A stretch of DNA of 64,000 bases. Origin: Altererythrobacter ishigakiensis (GTDB lineage: Bacteria > Pseudomonadota > Alphaproteobacteria > Sphingomonadales > Sphingomonadaceae). Positions 17,867 to 27,411 of the stretch are shown in pieces. Positions within the stretch are counted from its first letter, which is position 1. Every line of letters starts with the position of its first letter. Below the pieces are notes generated by a model that had not been told where the DNA came from, searched no databases, and saw nothing but the letters and a program-made list of their open reading frames with translations. The stretch is from assembly GCF_001663155.1 (NCBI RefSeq), contig NZ_CP015963.1, forward strand, positions 1,946,001-2,010,000, written 5' to 3'. The position numbers and the translations under genes were made by a program.

Positions 17867-19120
17867 ATGCCCTCCACCGAACTTCTCCTGCAGCTTGTTT
17901 CCGCACTGGCGGTGGGCCTACTGATCGGGGTCGAACGCGGTTGGCAGCTGCGGGGCGCGCAGGAGGGTATGCGGGTTGCTGGCGTGCGGACTTTCAGCCT
18001 GCTGGGTTTTGTTGCAGGTCTTGCTGGCTTTCTCGGAGCCTCCGGCAACCAGCTGACAGCCAGCGCGATCGTGATCGGCGCCGCTTTTGTCACTGGTCTT
18101 GGCTATTGGCAGACCATGAAGACAGAGGGTTTGGTCGATGCCACTTCCCCAGTAGCAGCGATCGTCACGCTCGCGCTTGGTTTTCTAGGCGGTAGTGGTG
18201 AACCCGCGCTTGCGGTTGCCGGGGGGGCGGTTGTCACTCTGATCCTCGCGTTGAGAGCAGAGCTGCACAGCTTGATCGGCGCGCTGGATGAAGAGGATGT
18301 CAAGGCATTCGCAAGGTATGCTGTGATTGCGCTGGCAGTTTTTCCATTCCTGCCCGAGGGGCGCTTCGGACCTTATGAGGCTTGGGAACCGCAGACCTTG
18401 TGGTTCGTGGTGGTGATCGTCACAGGTTTTTCTTTCATCGGCTATGTCGCTAACCGCATTTTTGGCGCAAAACGCGGCACTATTGCGACCGCGATCATCG
18501 GAGGAGCTTACAGCTCAACTGCAGTCACTCAAAGCTTCTCTCAACGGCTAGGTTCGGGTCAGGGAGGCGGAGCGGAGAACGCAGGTATCGCACTGGCCAC
18601 GGCGGTCATGTACTTGCGCGTGATTGTGCTTGTGGGGCTGATTGCGACACCTTTGCTCCCTGCATTTGTCAAAGTCGTTCTACCCGCTCTACTGGTCGGT
18701 TTTGGCGTCAGCTATTGGCTCTATCAGAAGTCAGAACACAGCAGCGGCCCAGCGCCTCCGGGTAATCCGATCGCTATTCTGCCTGCGATAACGTTTGTCG
18801 CCTTCGTCGCCGTTGCAGCAGTTGCCGCCCGATGGGCACAAGATAGCTTTGGTGAGCAAGGCATCGCGATATTGCTGTTCCTAATGGGCAGCATGGATGT
18901 CGATGCGTCGATTGTGACGGCTGGGGGATTAGAGCCCGGAACCATCGCAAACGAGCTCGCAGCATTGGCGATAGCAGGAACGATCCTTACCAACATGGGG
19001 GTCAAATTGGGCGTAACAATCGTTTATGGAAGATCAGCTGCGCGGCAAGCAGCCATTGCCCTTGGCACAAGCATGATTGCACTTACAGTCAGTCTAATCT
19101 TCGGATATATCGCGCTTTAA
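17867..19120 (+). CDS. MgtC/SapB family membrane protein with DUF4010 domain
   Basis: A 417-residue multi-span membrane protein. The N-terminal part (LVSALAVGLLIGVERGW, then GVRTFSLLGFVAGLAGFLG) is the MgtC-like module; the rest matches the long DUF4010 form, with about a dozen hydrophobic helices. MgtC proteins are linked to magnesium limitation and ATP synthase control, but the DUF4010 fusion is little studied. It starts 26 bases after era on the same strand. Confidence 0.85.
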   Translation: MPSTELLLQLVSALAVGLLIGVERGWQLRGAQEGMRVAGVRTFSLLGFVAGLAGFLGASGNQLTASAIVIGAAFVTGLGYWQTMKTEGLVDATSPVAAIVTLALGFLGGSGEPALAVAGGAVVTLILALRAELHSLIGALDEEDVKAFARYAVIALAVFPFLPEGRFGPYEAWEPQTLWFVVVIVTGFSFIGYVANRIFGAKRGTIATAIIGGAYSSTAVTQSFSQRLGSGQGGGAENAGIALATAVMYLRVIVLVGLIATPLLPAFVKVVLPALLVGFGVSYWLYQKSEHSSGPAPPGNPIAILPAITFVAFVAVAAVAARWAQDSFGEQGIAILLFLMGSMDVDASIVTAGGLEPGTIANELAALAIAGTILTNMGVKLGVTIVYGRSAARQAAIALGTSMIALTVSLIFGYIAL

Positions 19121-19131
19121 CAAAAGCGAGA

Positions 19132-19650
19132 TCAACCCCGCTCTACTCCCAACTTTTCAAGCTTCGCTGAAAGTGCCGCTTCGTCAAACGGCTTCACGAT
19201 GTAATCATCAGCCCCCGCACCAATGCCCACATGGATGTCGGTCGCTTCGCCCTTGGAAGTACAAAATACTACTGTAGGTGCTCGCGACACAGGAAGTTTG
19301 CGAAGCTCACTCACGAACTCAGGCCCACTCATGACTGGCATCTGCCAATCGGTCAGCACCAGATCTGGCATCGCTTGCTTGCAACGAGCAAGTGCCTCAG
19401 CGCCGTCCTCGGCTTCTAAAACGCGGTACCCGAGGCTGTGCGCGATTTTAGCAGCAACCTTTCGGATCACACGACTGTCATCCACGATCAGGCAGGTTCG
19501 ATCACGAGCAGCGCGAGTTTCGTTGACATCGCGCATCGCCTTTGCGGCGCGTACAATAGCATCAGTATCAACTTCGGCCTCTGATGCCGGTTCAGCGCGC
19601 GCTGCTGAAGCATCTGCATCGTTGTGGGCATCGGCCAGCTTTTCAGCCAA
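19132..19650 (-). CDS. Single-domain response regulator (CheY-like) with an N-terminal extension
   Basis: A 172-residue protein with a receiver domain from about residue 50 (TCLIVDDSRVIRKVA). The phospho-acceptor Asp is in LVLTDWQMPVMSG, the conserved Thr/Ser in VVFCTSKGE and the Lys in YIVKPFDE. There is no output domain. The first 45 residues are acidic and Ala-rich and look disordered. The start is a TTG at 19650 with AAGGGA just upstream; an inner ATG at 19536 is the alternative. Confidence 0.85.
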   Translation of the reverse strand: MAEKLADAHNDADASAARAEPASEAEVDTDAIVRAAKAMRDVNETRAARDRTCLIVDDSRVIRKVAAKIAHSLGYRVLEAEDGAEALARCKQAMPDLVLTDWQMPVMSGPEFVSELRKLPVSRAPTVVFCTSKGEATDIHVGIGAGADDYIVKPFDEAALSAKLEKLGVERG

Positions 19651-19709
19651 TGTCTTCCCTTCAAACTGGGAGCCCTGATTGCCTTTGTTGGGGCCAGTTG
19701 CTCGTTTGA

Positions 19710-19994
19710 TCAGATTTTGAATGGCGCGAACTCCCGATTGGCATCATACGCACTTTTGACTCGAGATCCCTTGTCCGGTTCAGACATTTCGCCTTGAGTC
19801 ATGCAAACATGCAAATAGGGTATCCAGACGTCGCCATATTCGGCTTTTTGATACCACACGTCGAGCACATCGTAGCTCGCCCACATGCCGTCAGGTTCGC
19901 GCAGGCGCAGTCCTTCTCCAATGCGCGGCACAGCAGCAAATCGCAGCCGCGACTGCGTTTGATGCGTTTCATTCTGGACTTCGATTTCGATCAC
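19710..19994 (-). CDS. Conserved-looking hypothetical protein
   Basis: A 94-residue cytoplasmic protein that begins with GTG at 19994 (MIEIEVQNETHQTQ). It is beta-rich with several Trp and Tyr (MWASYDVLDVWYQKAEYGDVWIP split by turns). No signal peptide, membrane helix or known motif was seen. It lies between topA and the response regulator on the same strand. Function unknown. Confidence 0.55.
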   Translation of the reverse strand: MIEIEVQNETHQTQSRLRFAAVPRIGEGLRLREPDGMWASYDVLDVWYQKAEYGDVWIPYLHVCMTQGEMSEPDKGSRVKSAYDANREFAPFKI

Positions 19995-20086
19995 GCGTGC
20001 AAACCCTCACTGAGGACTCAGCTCTAGCGTGAATTCCTTGATGATTTACGAACGCGAATGAGTGAATATTTCTCCCTTTAGAAAGG

Positions 20087-22609
20087 TTACTTTTTCGCTG
20101 ACGCTTTCTTCCTAGCGGGTGCCTTGCGCTTGCGTTTCTTTGCAAGCCCCTTCGCCGCTCGCGCATCAATCAATTCGATGGCCTTGGCCGCTTCGATATC
20201 CTCCGGTTTGATATCCTTGGGTATCGTTGCGTTGACGTTGCCGTCGGTGACGTAAGGGCCGTAGCGGCCCGGCATCACCTTGATCTCTCCGCCAGTAGTT
20301 GGATGCTCGCCCAGAGTCTTGATCGGTTCCGCCTTGCCTCGTACACCGCCCTTTCTGTTGGCCGCTTCCGCAAGGATAGAGACGGCCGCATTCATACCTA
20401 CATCAAAGACATCTCGCGTGCTCTGTAGCTTCCCGTATTTGCCATCATGACGGAGGTATGGGCCATAGCGACCGATCGCAGCTTCGATTTCCTTGCCGGT
20501 CTCCGGGTGGGCGCCGACAATGCGCGGCAGCCCCAGAAGCTTGATAGCCCACTCCAGGTCAAAATCATCCAGATCTTTGGGGATCGAGGCACGTTTTTTG
20601 GCGCCGTCGACCTCCATCTCGACGTAAGGGCCAAAACGCCCGGTCTTGCGATGCACTTCTGCGCCGGTTTCCGCATCGGTTCCCATCACTCCGTCTTCGG
20701 CGCCGCCATCGCCCTGCCCGCCCGGCTGTGCGAACCGCCGAGTGTACTTGCATTCGGGATAATTTGCGCAGGCGATGAACGCTCCAAAACGCCCACCACG
20801 CAGTGCCAAGCGTCCATTTTCGCGCCCTTCATCGCGGCACATCGGGCACATGCGCGGGTTTTCACCGTCTTCGCGTTCCGGGAAAAGATAGTCAGACAGA
20901 TACTCGTCCAGCACTTCGGTCACTTCCGAAGGCAGTTTCTCCATCACCTCTTCGGTTTTGGGTTTGAAGTCCTTCCAGAACTTGGACAACAAGTCCTTAT
21001 ATTCCTCTCGTCCGTCCGAAACCGTATCGAGTTCGTCTTCCATCCCTGCTGTGAAGTCATAGGCCACATAATTGGGGAAGAACCGCTCCAGAAATGCTGT
21101 TAGAAGCCGTCCCGATTCCTCTGCAAAGAAACGGTTTTTCTCCATCCGCACATAATCGCGGTCGCGCAGCGTCTGGATCGTTGAGGCATAAGTCGATGGG
21201 CGGCCAATCCCCAGCTCTTCCAATCGCTTGACCAGCGAAGCTTCGGAAAAGCGCGGCGGTGGCTGTGTGAAATGCTGATTTGCTTCGATAGCCTTCTTCA
21301 GTGGACTGTCACCCTTGCGGATAACCGGCAGCATACCGTCTTCGTCGTCGTCCGACTTATCGTCGAAACCTTCCTGATAAACCGCGAAGAAGCCGGGAAA
21401 TTTCACCACCTGGCCAGTTGCTCGCAGCTCATGCTGCCCGCTCGGGTCGCGCAATGTGACGGCCGTTCGTTCAAGCTGCGCGGCGGCCATCTGACTCGCC
21501 ATAGCGCGCTTGAAGATCAGATCGTAGAGCTTTGCTTCATCGCCTGATCCCGCATGATCGCGGCGGAAATCGGTTGGTCGGATTGCTTCGTGCGCTTCCT
21601 GCGCGTTCTTGGCCTTGGTCGAGTAGAAGCGCGGTTTTTCAGGCAGATAAGCTTTGTCATACCGATCGCCAATTGCATCGCGCAGTGCGTGGATCGCACC
21701 TGCGTCCATCTGAACACCGTCAGTACGCATGTAAGTGATCGCACCTGCTTCATAGAGCGACTGAGCGCAGCGCATGGTATGGCTGGCGGAGAAGCCCAGC
21801 TTGCGCGCCGCCTCTTGCTGCAGGGTCGATGTAGTGAACGGGGGCGCGGGATTGCGCTTAAGCGGCTTGGTTTCGATATCCTCGACCGTAAAGCGCGCGC
21901 CTTCGACAGCAGCCTTAGCGGCCATAGCGCTGCCTTCATTGCCCAGAGTCATCTTGTCGAGCTTCTGGCCCTCGAACTTGACCAGCCGCGCGTCGAATTC
22001 AGTGCCATCCTGCTCCAGCTTGGCGAGGACTGACCAGTATTCCTCGGGCTTGAATATCTCTATCTCGTGCTCACGCTCGCATATCAAACGCAGCGCGACC
22101 GATTGCACGCGCCCTGCACTTTTCGCGCCGGGCAGCTTGCGCCACAGCACGGGACTGAGCGTGAAACCAAACAGATAATCGAGCGCGCGACGCGCAAGAT
22201 AAGCATCGATCAAAGGCTGATCGAGATCGCGCGGGCTTTTCATCGCTTCGCTGACAGCAGATTTGGTGATTGCGTTGAAAGTAACGCGGTCCACTTTAGT
22301 CGGCAGCGCCTTGCGCTTCTTCAGCAGCTCCTGAACATGCCAGCTGATCGCTTCACCCTCACGGTCAGGGTCAGTGGCCAGTACGAGACGCGAGGCATTC
22401 TTCGCGGCATCGGCAATTTCCTTGAACCGCTTCTGCTTGTCACGATAGAGTTCCCAATCCATCGCAAAATCTTCATCCGGGCGCACGCTGCCATCCTTGG
22501 GCGGCAGATCGCGGACGTGACCATAGCTGGCCAGGACCTTGAAGTCTGGACCTAGGTATTTCTCGATTGTCTTCGCCTTCGCGGGCGACTCAACGATTAC
22601 GAGCTGCAT
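20087..22609 (-). CDS. topA: DNA topoisomerase I
   Basis: Type IA topoisomerase that relaxes negative supercoils. The 840-residue protein has the Toprim domain at the start (LVIVESPAKAKTIEKYLG; DPDREGEAISWH) and the active-site Tyr in TYMRTDGV near residue 295. A C4 zinc ribbon follows (CPMCRDEG to CANYPECKY), then repeated C-terminal modules (GRFGPYVEM, GRYGPYLRH, GRYGPYVTD). The tail is Lys-rich. In related genomes dprA and plsY lie directly upstream; here dprA is only a remnant. Confidence 0.96.
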   Translation of the reverse strand: MQLVIVESPAKAKTIEKYLGPDFKVLASYGHVRDLPPKDGSVRPDEDFAMDWELYRDKQKRFKEIADAAKNASRLVLATDPDREGEAISWHVQELLKKRKALPTKVDRVTFNAITKSAVSEAMKSPRDLDQPLIDAYLARRALDYLFGFTLSPVLWRKLPGAKSAGRVQSVALRLICEREHEIEIFKPEEYWSVLAKLEQDGTEFDARLVKFEGQKLDKMTLGNEGSAMAAKAAVEGARFTVEDIETKPLKRNPAPPFTTSTLQQEAARKLGFSASHTMRCAQSLYEAGAITYMRTDGVQMDAGAIHALRDAIGDRYDKAYLPEKPRFYSTKAKNAQEAHEAIRPTDFRRDHAGSGDEAKLYDLIFKRAMASQMAAAQLERTAVTLRDPSGQHELRATGQVVKFPGFFAVYQEGFDDKSDDDEDGMLPVIRKGDSPLKKAIEANQHFTQPPPRFSEASLVKRLEELGIGRPSTYASTIQTLRDRDYVRMEKNRFFAEESGRLLTAFLERFFPNYVAYDFTAGMEDELDTVSDGREEYKDLLSKFWKDFKPKTEEVMEKLPSEVTEVLDEYLSDYLFPEREDGENPRMCPMCRDEGRENGRLALRGGRFGAFIACANYPECKYTRRFAQPGGQGDGGAEDGVMGTDAETGAEVHRKTGRFGPYVEMEVDGAKKRASIPKDLDDFDLEWAIKLLGLPRIVGAHPETGKEIEAAIGRYGPYLRHDGKYGKLQSTRDVFDVGMNAAVSILAEAANRKGGVRGKAEPIKTLGEHPTTGGEIKVMPGRYGPYVTDGNVNATIPKDIKPEDIEAAKAIELIDARAAKGLAKKRKRKAPARKKASAKK

Positions 22610-22687
22610 TGTTTTGTTCTTAAAATCCCTGACGTGTCTTTCACGTGTGTACGTACGCGCGATGGTGGGATCGGTTCGAAGGATTCG

Positions 22688-22903
22688 TCAAGAGGCTAAC
22701 GGAAACCCGCCCCCGGCATACCTTTGCAACTGACCACCAATCTCCAGCTCCGGCAGCGCCTCCAGCGATTCCGCTGCGTTGCCGAACCGCGCAAGTAACT
22801 GGCGATAGGTGATCGGCCCGATATACGGTGAGCGCAGCAAGCGAATGCGCGCAAATGCCTCTTTCTAAGAGAGGAGAACTGCCTGCGCCCCCGTGCTCTT
22901 CAT
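22688..22903 (-). pseudogene. dprA: dprA remnant (N-terminal fragment with an internal stop)
   Basis: Between plsY and topA the minus strand reads ATG at 22903, eleven codons, an in-frame TAG (22867-22865), then an intact stretch with ARIRLLRSPYIGPITYRQLL and LARFGNAAESLEALPEL, ending at TGA (22690-22688). This matches the N-terminal helix-rich part of DprA/Smf, and this position between topA and plsY is the usual dprA site in related genomes. The Rossmann-like DNA-binding core, about 300 residues, is absent. Only 78 bases separate the fragment from topA. The gene is therefore stopped and deleted. Confidence 0.8.
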
Positions 22904-22919
22904 TAGCTTGCCTTTGGCC

Positions 22920-23504
22920 TCATTTCTTGCCCCCCACTCTGGGCTCCTCACCCTTCATCAATCGCCCGATATTGTCGCGATGGAGATATATGATAAGGCC
23001 TGCAATCGCGGCCAGAACAGGGAAGTATTCAGGAAATCCGAACAGCGGCGCAGCGGCGGCGGCGGCTACAACGGCGCTCATTCCGGCAAGGCTAGAGATG
23101 CGGAAAATCGCCAAAATGCTGATCCAGATCGCAGCATAGGCCAACCCGATGGGCCACGCCAGACCGAATGCCACACCTGCATTCGTCGCCACCCCCTTGC
23201 CGCCTTTGAACTTCAGCCAGACAGGGAAACAGTGGCCGATTACTGCCGCGCCTGCAGCGAATGCCATCGCTGGTCCGCCCCAGAGATGACCAGCAATCCA
23301 GACAGGCGCGAACCCCTTCGCCAAGTCAAGCAGCAAAGTAGCCGCCGCCAATCCTTTGTTGCCGGTACGCAGCACATTGGTCGCGCCAATATTGCCGCTG
23401 CCGATGCGCCGCACATCGCCCATGCCCGCCGCTTTTGTCAGAAGCAGGCCAAAAGGGATTGATCCGAGCAAATAGCCGAGTAGAGCTGCGTAAAGCGTAT
23501 CCAT
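22920..23504 (-). CDS. plsY: Glycerol-3-phosphate acyltransferase PlsY
   Basis: Membrane enzyme that acylates glycerol-3-phosphate from acyl-phosphate, the first step of phospholipid synthesis. I start at the ATG at 23504 (MDTLYAALLGYLLGSIPFG), which gives 194 residues and the usual N-terminal helix. Family motifs are GSGNIGATNVLR, GHCFPVWLKFKGGKGVAT and the C-terminal LIIYLHRDNIGRL. It is divergent from murI, whose start lies about 100 bases away. Confidence 0.94.
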   Translation of the reverse strand: MDTLYAALLGYLLGSIPFGLLLTKAAGMGDVRRIGSGNIGATNVLRTGNKGLAAATLLLDLAKGFAPVWIAGHLWGGPAMAFAAGAAVIGHCFPVWLKFKGGKGVATNAGVAFGLAWPIGLAYAAIWISILAIFRISSLAGMSAVVAAAAAAPLFGFPEYFPVLAAIAGLIIYLHRDNIGRLMKGEEPRVGGKK

Positions 23505-23607
23505 CAGGTGACCTATCGATGCCAGGACAACGCGCCCCGCTTTCATTTCCCGTAAGCCTAGGTAAAAGGCCGCAGTTCCACAAGTAATCCTGCGCGGGAA
23601 TAGGACC

Positions 23608-24405
23608 ATTACCGAAGCATCTTCACCCATTCTACTATTCGATTCCGGGGTCGGCGGGCTAACAGTGCTGGCTGAGCTCCGCAGGCTTATGCCCAACGCC
23701 CCAGTAATTTACGCGGCGGACTTGGCAGGTCTGCCCTATGGCAAGAAATCGGAAGCACAAATTGCGGCGCGCGTGGCTGGCCTGCTGGGTCGGATGAGCG
23801 AGCGCTACAAGCCACGCCTTGCCTGTATCGCTTGCAACACGGCCAGCACAATCGCCTTGGGCATGGTGCGCGAAGTGCTGGAAATACCAATTGTCGGCAC
23901 CGTTCCAGCAATCAAACCTGCCGCTGCGATGACAACGACGGGCGTGATCGGATTGCTTGGCACTGCCGCTACAATCCGACAGGCATATGTCGACAAGCTG
24001 GAGAATGAATTCGCAAGCAGTCACAGCCTGCTGCGCCATGCGGCGCCAGACTTGGTCAAAGTAGCCGAAGCGAAACTGCGGGGCGAAGCAGTCGAAACTG
24101 CCGTTATAGATGCTGCAGCCAGATCTTTGCGGGCCATGCCGGACGGAGAACGGATCGATACAGTTGTTCTCGCATGTACGCACTTCCCTCTGCTCGAACA
24201 CGAATTACGCGAAGCATTTGGCCCGGAGGTCAATTTTGTTCATGGCGCCCAAGGTATCGCGCACAGGATCGCTCACTTGACTAAAGGCCAGCCATTTGCC
24301 GCCGACCAGTCAAGCCGCTTCGTGGTCACAGGCGACGTGCAATCGGCACAACTGCTGTTGCCCGCGGTGAAAAGTCATGGATTTTCAAATATCGAAGCGT
24401 TCTGA
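23608..24405 (+). CDS. murI: Glutamate racemase (non-canonical start codon)
   Basis: Makes D-glutamate for peptidoglycan. The conserved N-terminus PILLFDSGVGGLTVL, with the catalytic Asp and its glycine loop, is encoded from 23623, and both catalytic cysteines are present (IACNTAS and ACTHFPLL). The first GTG at 23665 would remove the DSGVGG motif and cannot be the start. No ATG, GTG or TTG lies in frame between the stop at 23563 and 23665, so I place the start at the ATT at 23608, with CTG at 23590 as the alternative. The rest of the gene is intact, about 265 residues. Confidence 0.85.
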   Translation: MTEASSPILLFDSGVGGLTVLAELRRLMPNAPVIYAADLAGLPYGKKSEAQIAARVAGLLGRMSERYKPRLACIACNTASTIALGMVREVLEIPIVGTVPAIKPAAAMTTTGVIGLLGTAATIRQAYVDKLENEFASSHSLLRHAAPDLVKVAEAKLRGEAVETAVIDAAARSLRAMPDGERIDTVVLACTHFPLLEHELREAFGPEVNFVHGAQGIAHRIAHLTKGQPFAADQSSRFVVTGDVQSAQLLLPAVKSHGFSNIEAF

Positions 24406-24510
24406 CCTGCGAGTCGTTCGCAAAGATCGCGGTAGAAAAACTGGTTCCGCATCGCTAAATCCCCATCCCAAACGAAGCCGAACTTGCGGCGCAGCGAACC
24501 GGGAACCCGC

Positions 24511-25731
24511 GTGAACTACGACCAGATTTTCGACAAGGCGATCGACCGTCTGCACGAAGAGGGGCGCTATCGCGTCTTCATCGATATCATGCGCAACAAG
24601 GGCGCGTTTCCCAACGCGCGCTGTTTTCACGGCCATAACGGACCCAAGCCCATCACAGTTTGGTGTTCGAACGATTACCTCGCAATGGGCCAGCACCCGA
24701 AGGTAATTGGCGCGATGGAAGATGCATTGCACGACGTTGGCGCCGGATCTGGCGGTACGCGCAATATCGGCGGAAACACGCATCTGCATGTTGAGTTGGA
24801 AAACGAGCTTGCCGATCTGCACGGCAAAGAGTCGGCATTGCTCTTTACCTCTGGCTACGTTTCCAACGACGCGACGCTGTCGACACTTGGCAAGCTTCTG
24901 CCCGGCTGCATCATCTTTTCTGACGAATTGAACCACGCCAGCATGATTGCGGGGATTCGCAATTCAGGCTGCGAGAAGCGTGTGTTCCGTCATAATGATC
25001 TTGAGCATCTGGAAGAGCTCCTCGCTGCCGAAGATGTGGAAATACCTAAGCTGATAGCATTCGAAAGCGTATATTCGATGGACGGTGACGTCGCACCGAT
25101 CCACGCGATTTGCGACCTGGCTGAGAAGTACAACGCGCTGACCTACATCGATGAGGTTCATGCAGTCGGCATGTATGGCGACCACGGCGGCGGCATTTCT
25201 GAGCGTGACGAAGCCGCCCATCGTATCGATATCATCGAAGGCACATTGGGCAAGGCATTCGGCGTAATGGGCGGCTATATTACAGCCGATAAGAAAATCG
25301 TCGATTGCATCCGTTCCTATGCGCCAGGCTTTATCTTCACGACCTCGCTGTCCCCGGTTCTGGCGGCTGGCGTGCTCGCGGCGGTGAAGCATTTGAAGGA
25401 AAGCTCTGAAGAGCGTGACGCGCAGCAGGCCAATGCTGCGATGCTAAAGGCAAAATTCAGCGATGCTGGTCTGCCAGTGATGGACAGCGTCACGCACATT
25501 GTTCCCTTGATGGTCGGCGATCCGGTGCGCGCCAAGAAGATCAGCGACATTCTGCTCGCCGAATACGGCGCCTATGTGCAGCCGATCAATTTCCCGACCG
25601 TGCCGCGCGGAACAGAGCGGCTGCGTTTCACGCCCGGCCCCGCCCATACCGAAGCGATGATGGACGAGCTGACGACCGCGCTGGTCGAGATTTGGGACCG
25701 GCTGGAACTGGAGTTGCGTAAAGCCGCCTAA
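24511..25731 (+). CDS. hemA: 5-aminolevulinate synthase
   Basis: PLP enzyme that condenses glycine and succinyl-CoA, the first haem step in alphaproteobacteria. I choose GTG at 24511 ([14 protein letters not shown]) because GGGAA precedes it by a good distance and the 406-residue length is right. Motifs are [25 protein letters not shown], the PLP Asp loop [12 protein letters not shown] and the PLP Lys in [14 protein letters not shown]. It uses succinyl-CoA, also made by the mutase pathway at the left of the window. Confidence 0.95.
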   Translation: MNYDQIFDKAIDRLHEEGRYRVFIDIMRNKGAFPNARCFHGHNGPKPITVWCSNDYLAMGQHPKVIGAMEDALHDVGAGSGGTRNIGGNTHLHVELENELADLHGKESALLFTSGYVSNDATLSTLGKLLPGCIIFSDELNHASMIAGIRNSGCEKRVFRHNDLEHLEELLAAEDVEIPKLIAFESVYSMDGDVAPIHAICDLAEKYNALTYIDEVHAVGMYGDHGGGISERDEAAHRIDIIEGTLGKAFGVMGGYITADKKIVDCIRSYAPGFIFTTSLSPVLAAGVLAAVKHLKESSEERDAQQANAAMLKAKFSDAGLPVMDSVTHIVPLMVGDPVRAKKISDILLAEYGAYVQPINFPTVPRGTERLRFTPGPAHTEAMMDELTTALVEIWDRLELELRKAA

Positions 25732-25762
25732 TCGCGCATCTTCTCACCCAAGGGGAGAGACC

Positions 25763-26620
25763 ATGGCAACGCTAGCCGATAAGACCACACTCGACACAGG
25801 CGCCTTGGATGTGCGCCCGATGACACCAGCCATCGGAGCCGAGATTCACGACATTGATCTTGGTGCGTCGGATATTGGGGAGAGCATCCCTGCAATCAGG
25901 GCAGCATTGCTCAAGCACGGTGTTATCTTTTTCCGTAACCAGGAGCTTACACAAGATCAGCACATCGCCTTCGCGCGATATTTCGGTGAGCTGGAAGTTC
26001 ACCCTGCGACACCCAAGGATCAGCCAAATCCTGAGGTGCTGCGGATCGCACATGGCCCCAAGAGTCGGGGGCAGGAGAACAACTGGCACTCGGATGTCAC
26101 TTGGCGGGAAAAGCCGTCACTTGGTTCTATCTTGCTTGCGCGCGAGGTACCTGATTGCGGGGGAGATACTCTCTTTGCGAACATGCACCTCGCGTATGAG
26201 CGTCTGAGCGAGCAAATGAAGCGGTTCTGTGAAGGTTTGATAGCAGTGCACGATATCAGCCGCGTTTTCGCCAAGCGTCTAAACAAAACACCTGAAGAGC
26301 TTCAGCAGAAATATCCGCCCATGCGGCACCCGGTGATCCGGACCCATCCGGAAACCGGAGAACGAGTCATCTATGTGAACAACGGCTTCACAAGCCACAT
26401 CGAGGGGCTTTCCAAAGAGGAAAGCAACTGGCTGCTCGATCACCTTTACAAGACTGCGTGGGATGTCGAAATCCAATGCCGCTTCCGCTGGGAGCATGGC
26501 TCTGTCGCCTTTTGGGATAACCGCGCGTGTCAACACTTGGCAGTATCTGACTATTTCCCGGCACGCCGAGTCATGGAAAGGGTGACGATCGCTGGTGACA
26601 GACCTATTTTTACTCCTTGA
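25763..26620 (+). CDS. TauD/TfdA family dioxygenase
   Basis: Fe(II)/2-oxoglutarate-dependent dioxygenase of 285 residues. The iron site is the HxD pair in NNWHSDVTW (near residue 111) and the distal His in WDNRACQHLAVSDY; the 2-oxoglutarate Arg is in RRVMERVTI. These enzymes hydroxylate sulfonates, phenoxy acids or other carboxylates; the substrate is not evident. An AGGGGAGAG ribosome site precedes the ATG at 25763. Confidence 0.9.
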   Translation: MATLADKTTLDTGALDVRPMTPAIGAEIHDIDLGASDIGESIPAIRAALLKHGVIFFRNQELTQDQHIAFARYFGELEVHPATPKDQPNPEVLRIAHGPKSRGQENNWHSDVTWREKPSLGSILLAREVPDCGGDTLFANMHLAYERLSEQMKRFCEGLIAVHDISRVFAKRLNKTPEELQQKYPPMRHPVIRTHPETGERVIYVNNGFTSHIEGLSKEESNWLLDHLYKTAWDVEIQCRFRWEHGSVAFWDNRACQHLAVSDYFPARRVMERVTIAGDRPIFTP

Positions 26621-26698
26621 GATGGCCCTGCCGTAACGTCCTTGGCGCTGCGCAAATCCTGCGCTAGCACTCGCTTGAATTTCGCAGGGGAGAGACGC

Positions 26699-27394
26699 GT
26701 GTACGGCAATCCGGACCAGAAATATGATGAAGTTGTTCTTGGGCGGAGATCGATCCGTGGTTACTTGGACAAGCCTGTTCCAAAAGAACTGATCGAAGAA
26801 ATTCTAGCGATGGCTATGCGCTCGCCTTCGTCAATGAACACCCAACCTTACCATTTCCATGTCATCACCGGCGAACCGCTTGATCGCATACGTAGGGGCA
26901 ATACCGAGCGCATTCTGGCAGGCGAACCGGACAGCCGGGAGTTTCGTAAGGGACATCCATTTCAGGGCATCCACCGAGATCGACAGGTGAGCTGCGCAAT
27001 CCAGTTGTTCGAAGCGATGGGAATCGAGCGTGATGACAAAGAAAAGCGGCAGGATTGGGTTCTGCGCGGTTTTCGCCAATTCGACGCGCCTGTCTGCGTA
27101 ATTGTAACCTACGACAAGGAGCTGTCGGACGCTGACGACACGGTCTTTGACTGCGGCGCTGTAACGACCGCACTAGTCAACGCTTCATGGTCGCGCGGGC
27201 TAGGCTGCGTGATTAACAGCCAAGGTATCATGCAATCACCCGTTGTCCGCGAACATGCAAATATTCCTGATGATCAGGTGATTATGAAGGCCGTTGCAAT
27301 GGGTTGGCCGGACCCCGATTTTCCTGCCAATCCGGTCAAGATCACCCGCCGCGCAGTGAGCGAGGCCACAACCTTCGTAGGATTTTTTGAGTAG
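26699..27394 (+). CDS. Nitroreductase family protein
   Basis: FMN-dependent oxidoreductase of about 231 residues. The GTG at 26699 is chosen because GGGGAGAGA lies just before it. Family marks are VVLGRRSIRGYLDKPVP, MRSPSSMNTQPYHFHV (FMN binding) and the C-terminal MKAVAMGWPDPDFPAN. It follows the dioxygenase on the same strand and may reduce quinones or nitro compounds. Confidence 0.88.
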   Translation: MYGNPDQKYDEVVLGRRSIRGYLDKPVPKELIEEILAMAMRSPSSMNTQPYHFHVITGEPLDRIRRGNTERILAGEPDSREFRKGHPFQGIHRDRQVSCAIQLFEAMGIERDDKEKRQDWVLRGFRQFDAPVCVIVTYDKELSDADDTVFDCGAVTTALVNASWSRGLGCVINSQGIMQSPVVREHANIPDDQVIMKAVAMGWPDPDFPANPVKITRRAVSEATTFVGFFE

Positions 27395-27411
27395 GTTCCG
27401 TTGGCGCAATG

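Noticed and set aside
23665..24405. murI starting at the GTG at 23665
   Set aside because: This would remove the DSGVGG motif with the catalytic Asp, which is coded just upstream in frame.
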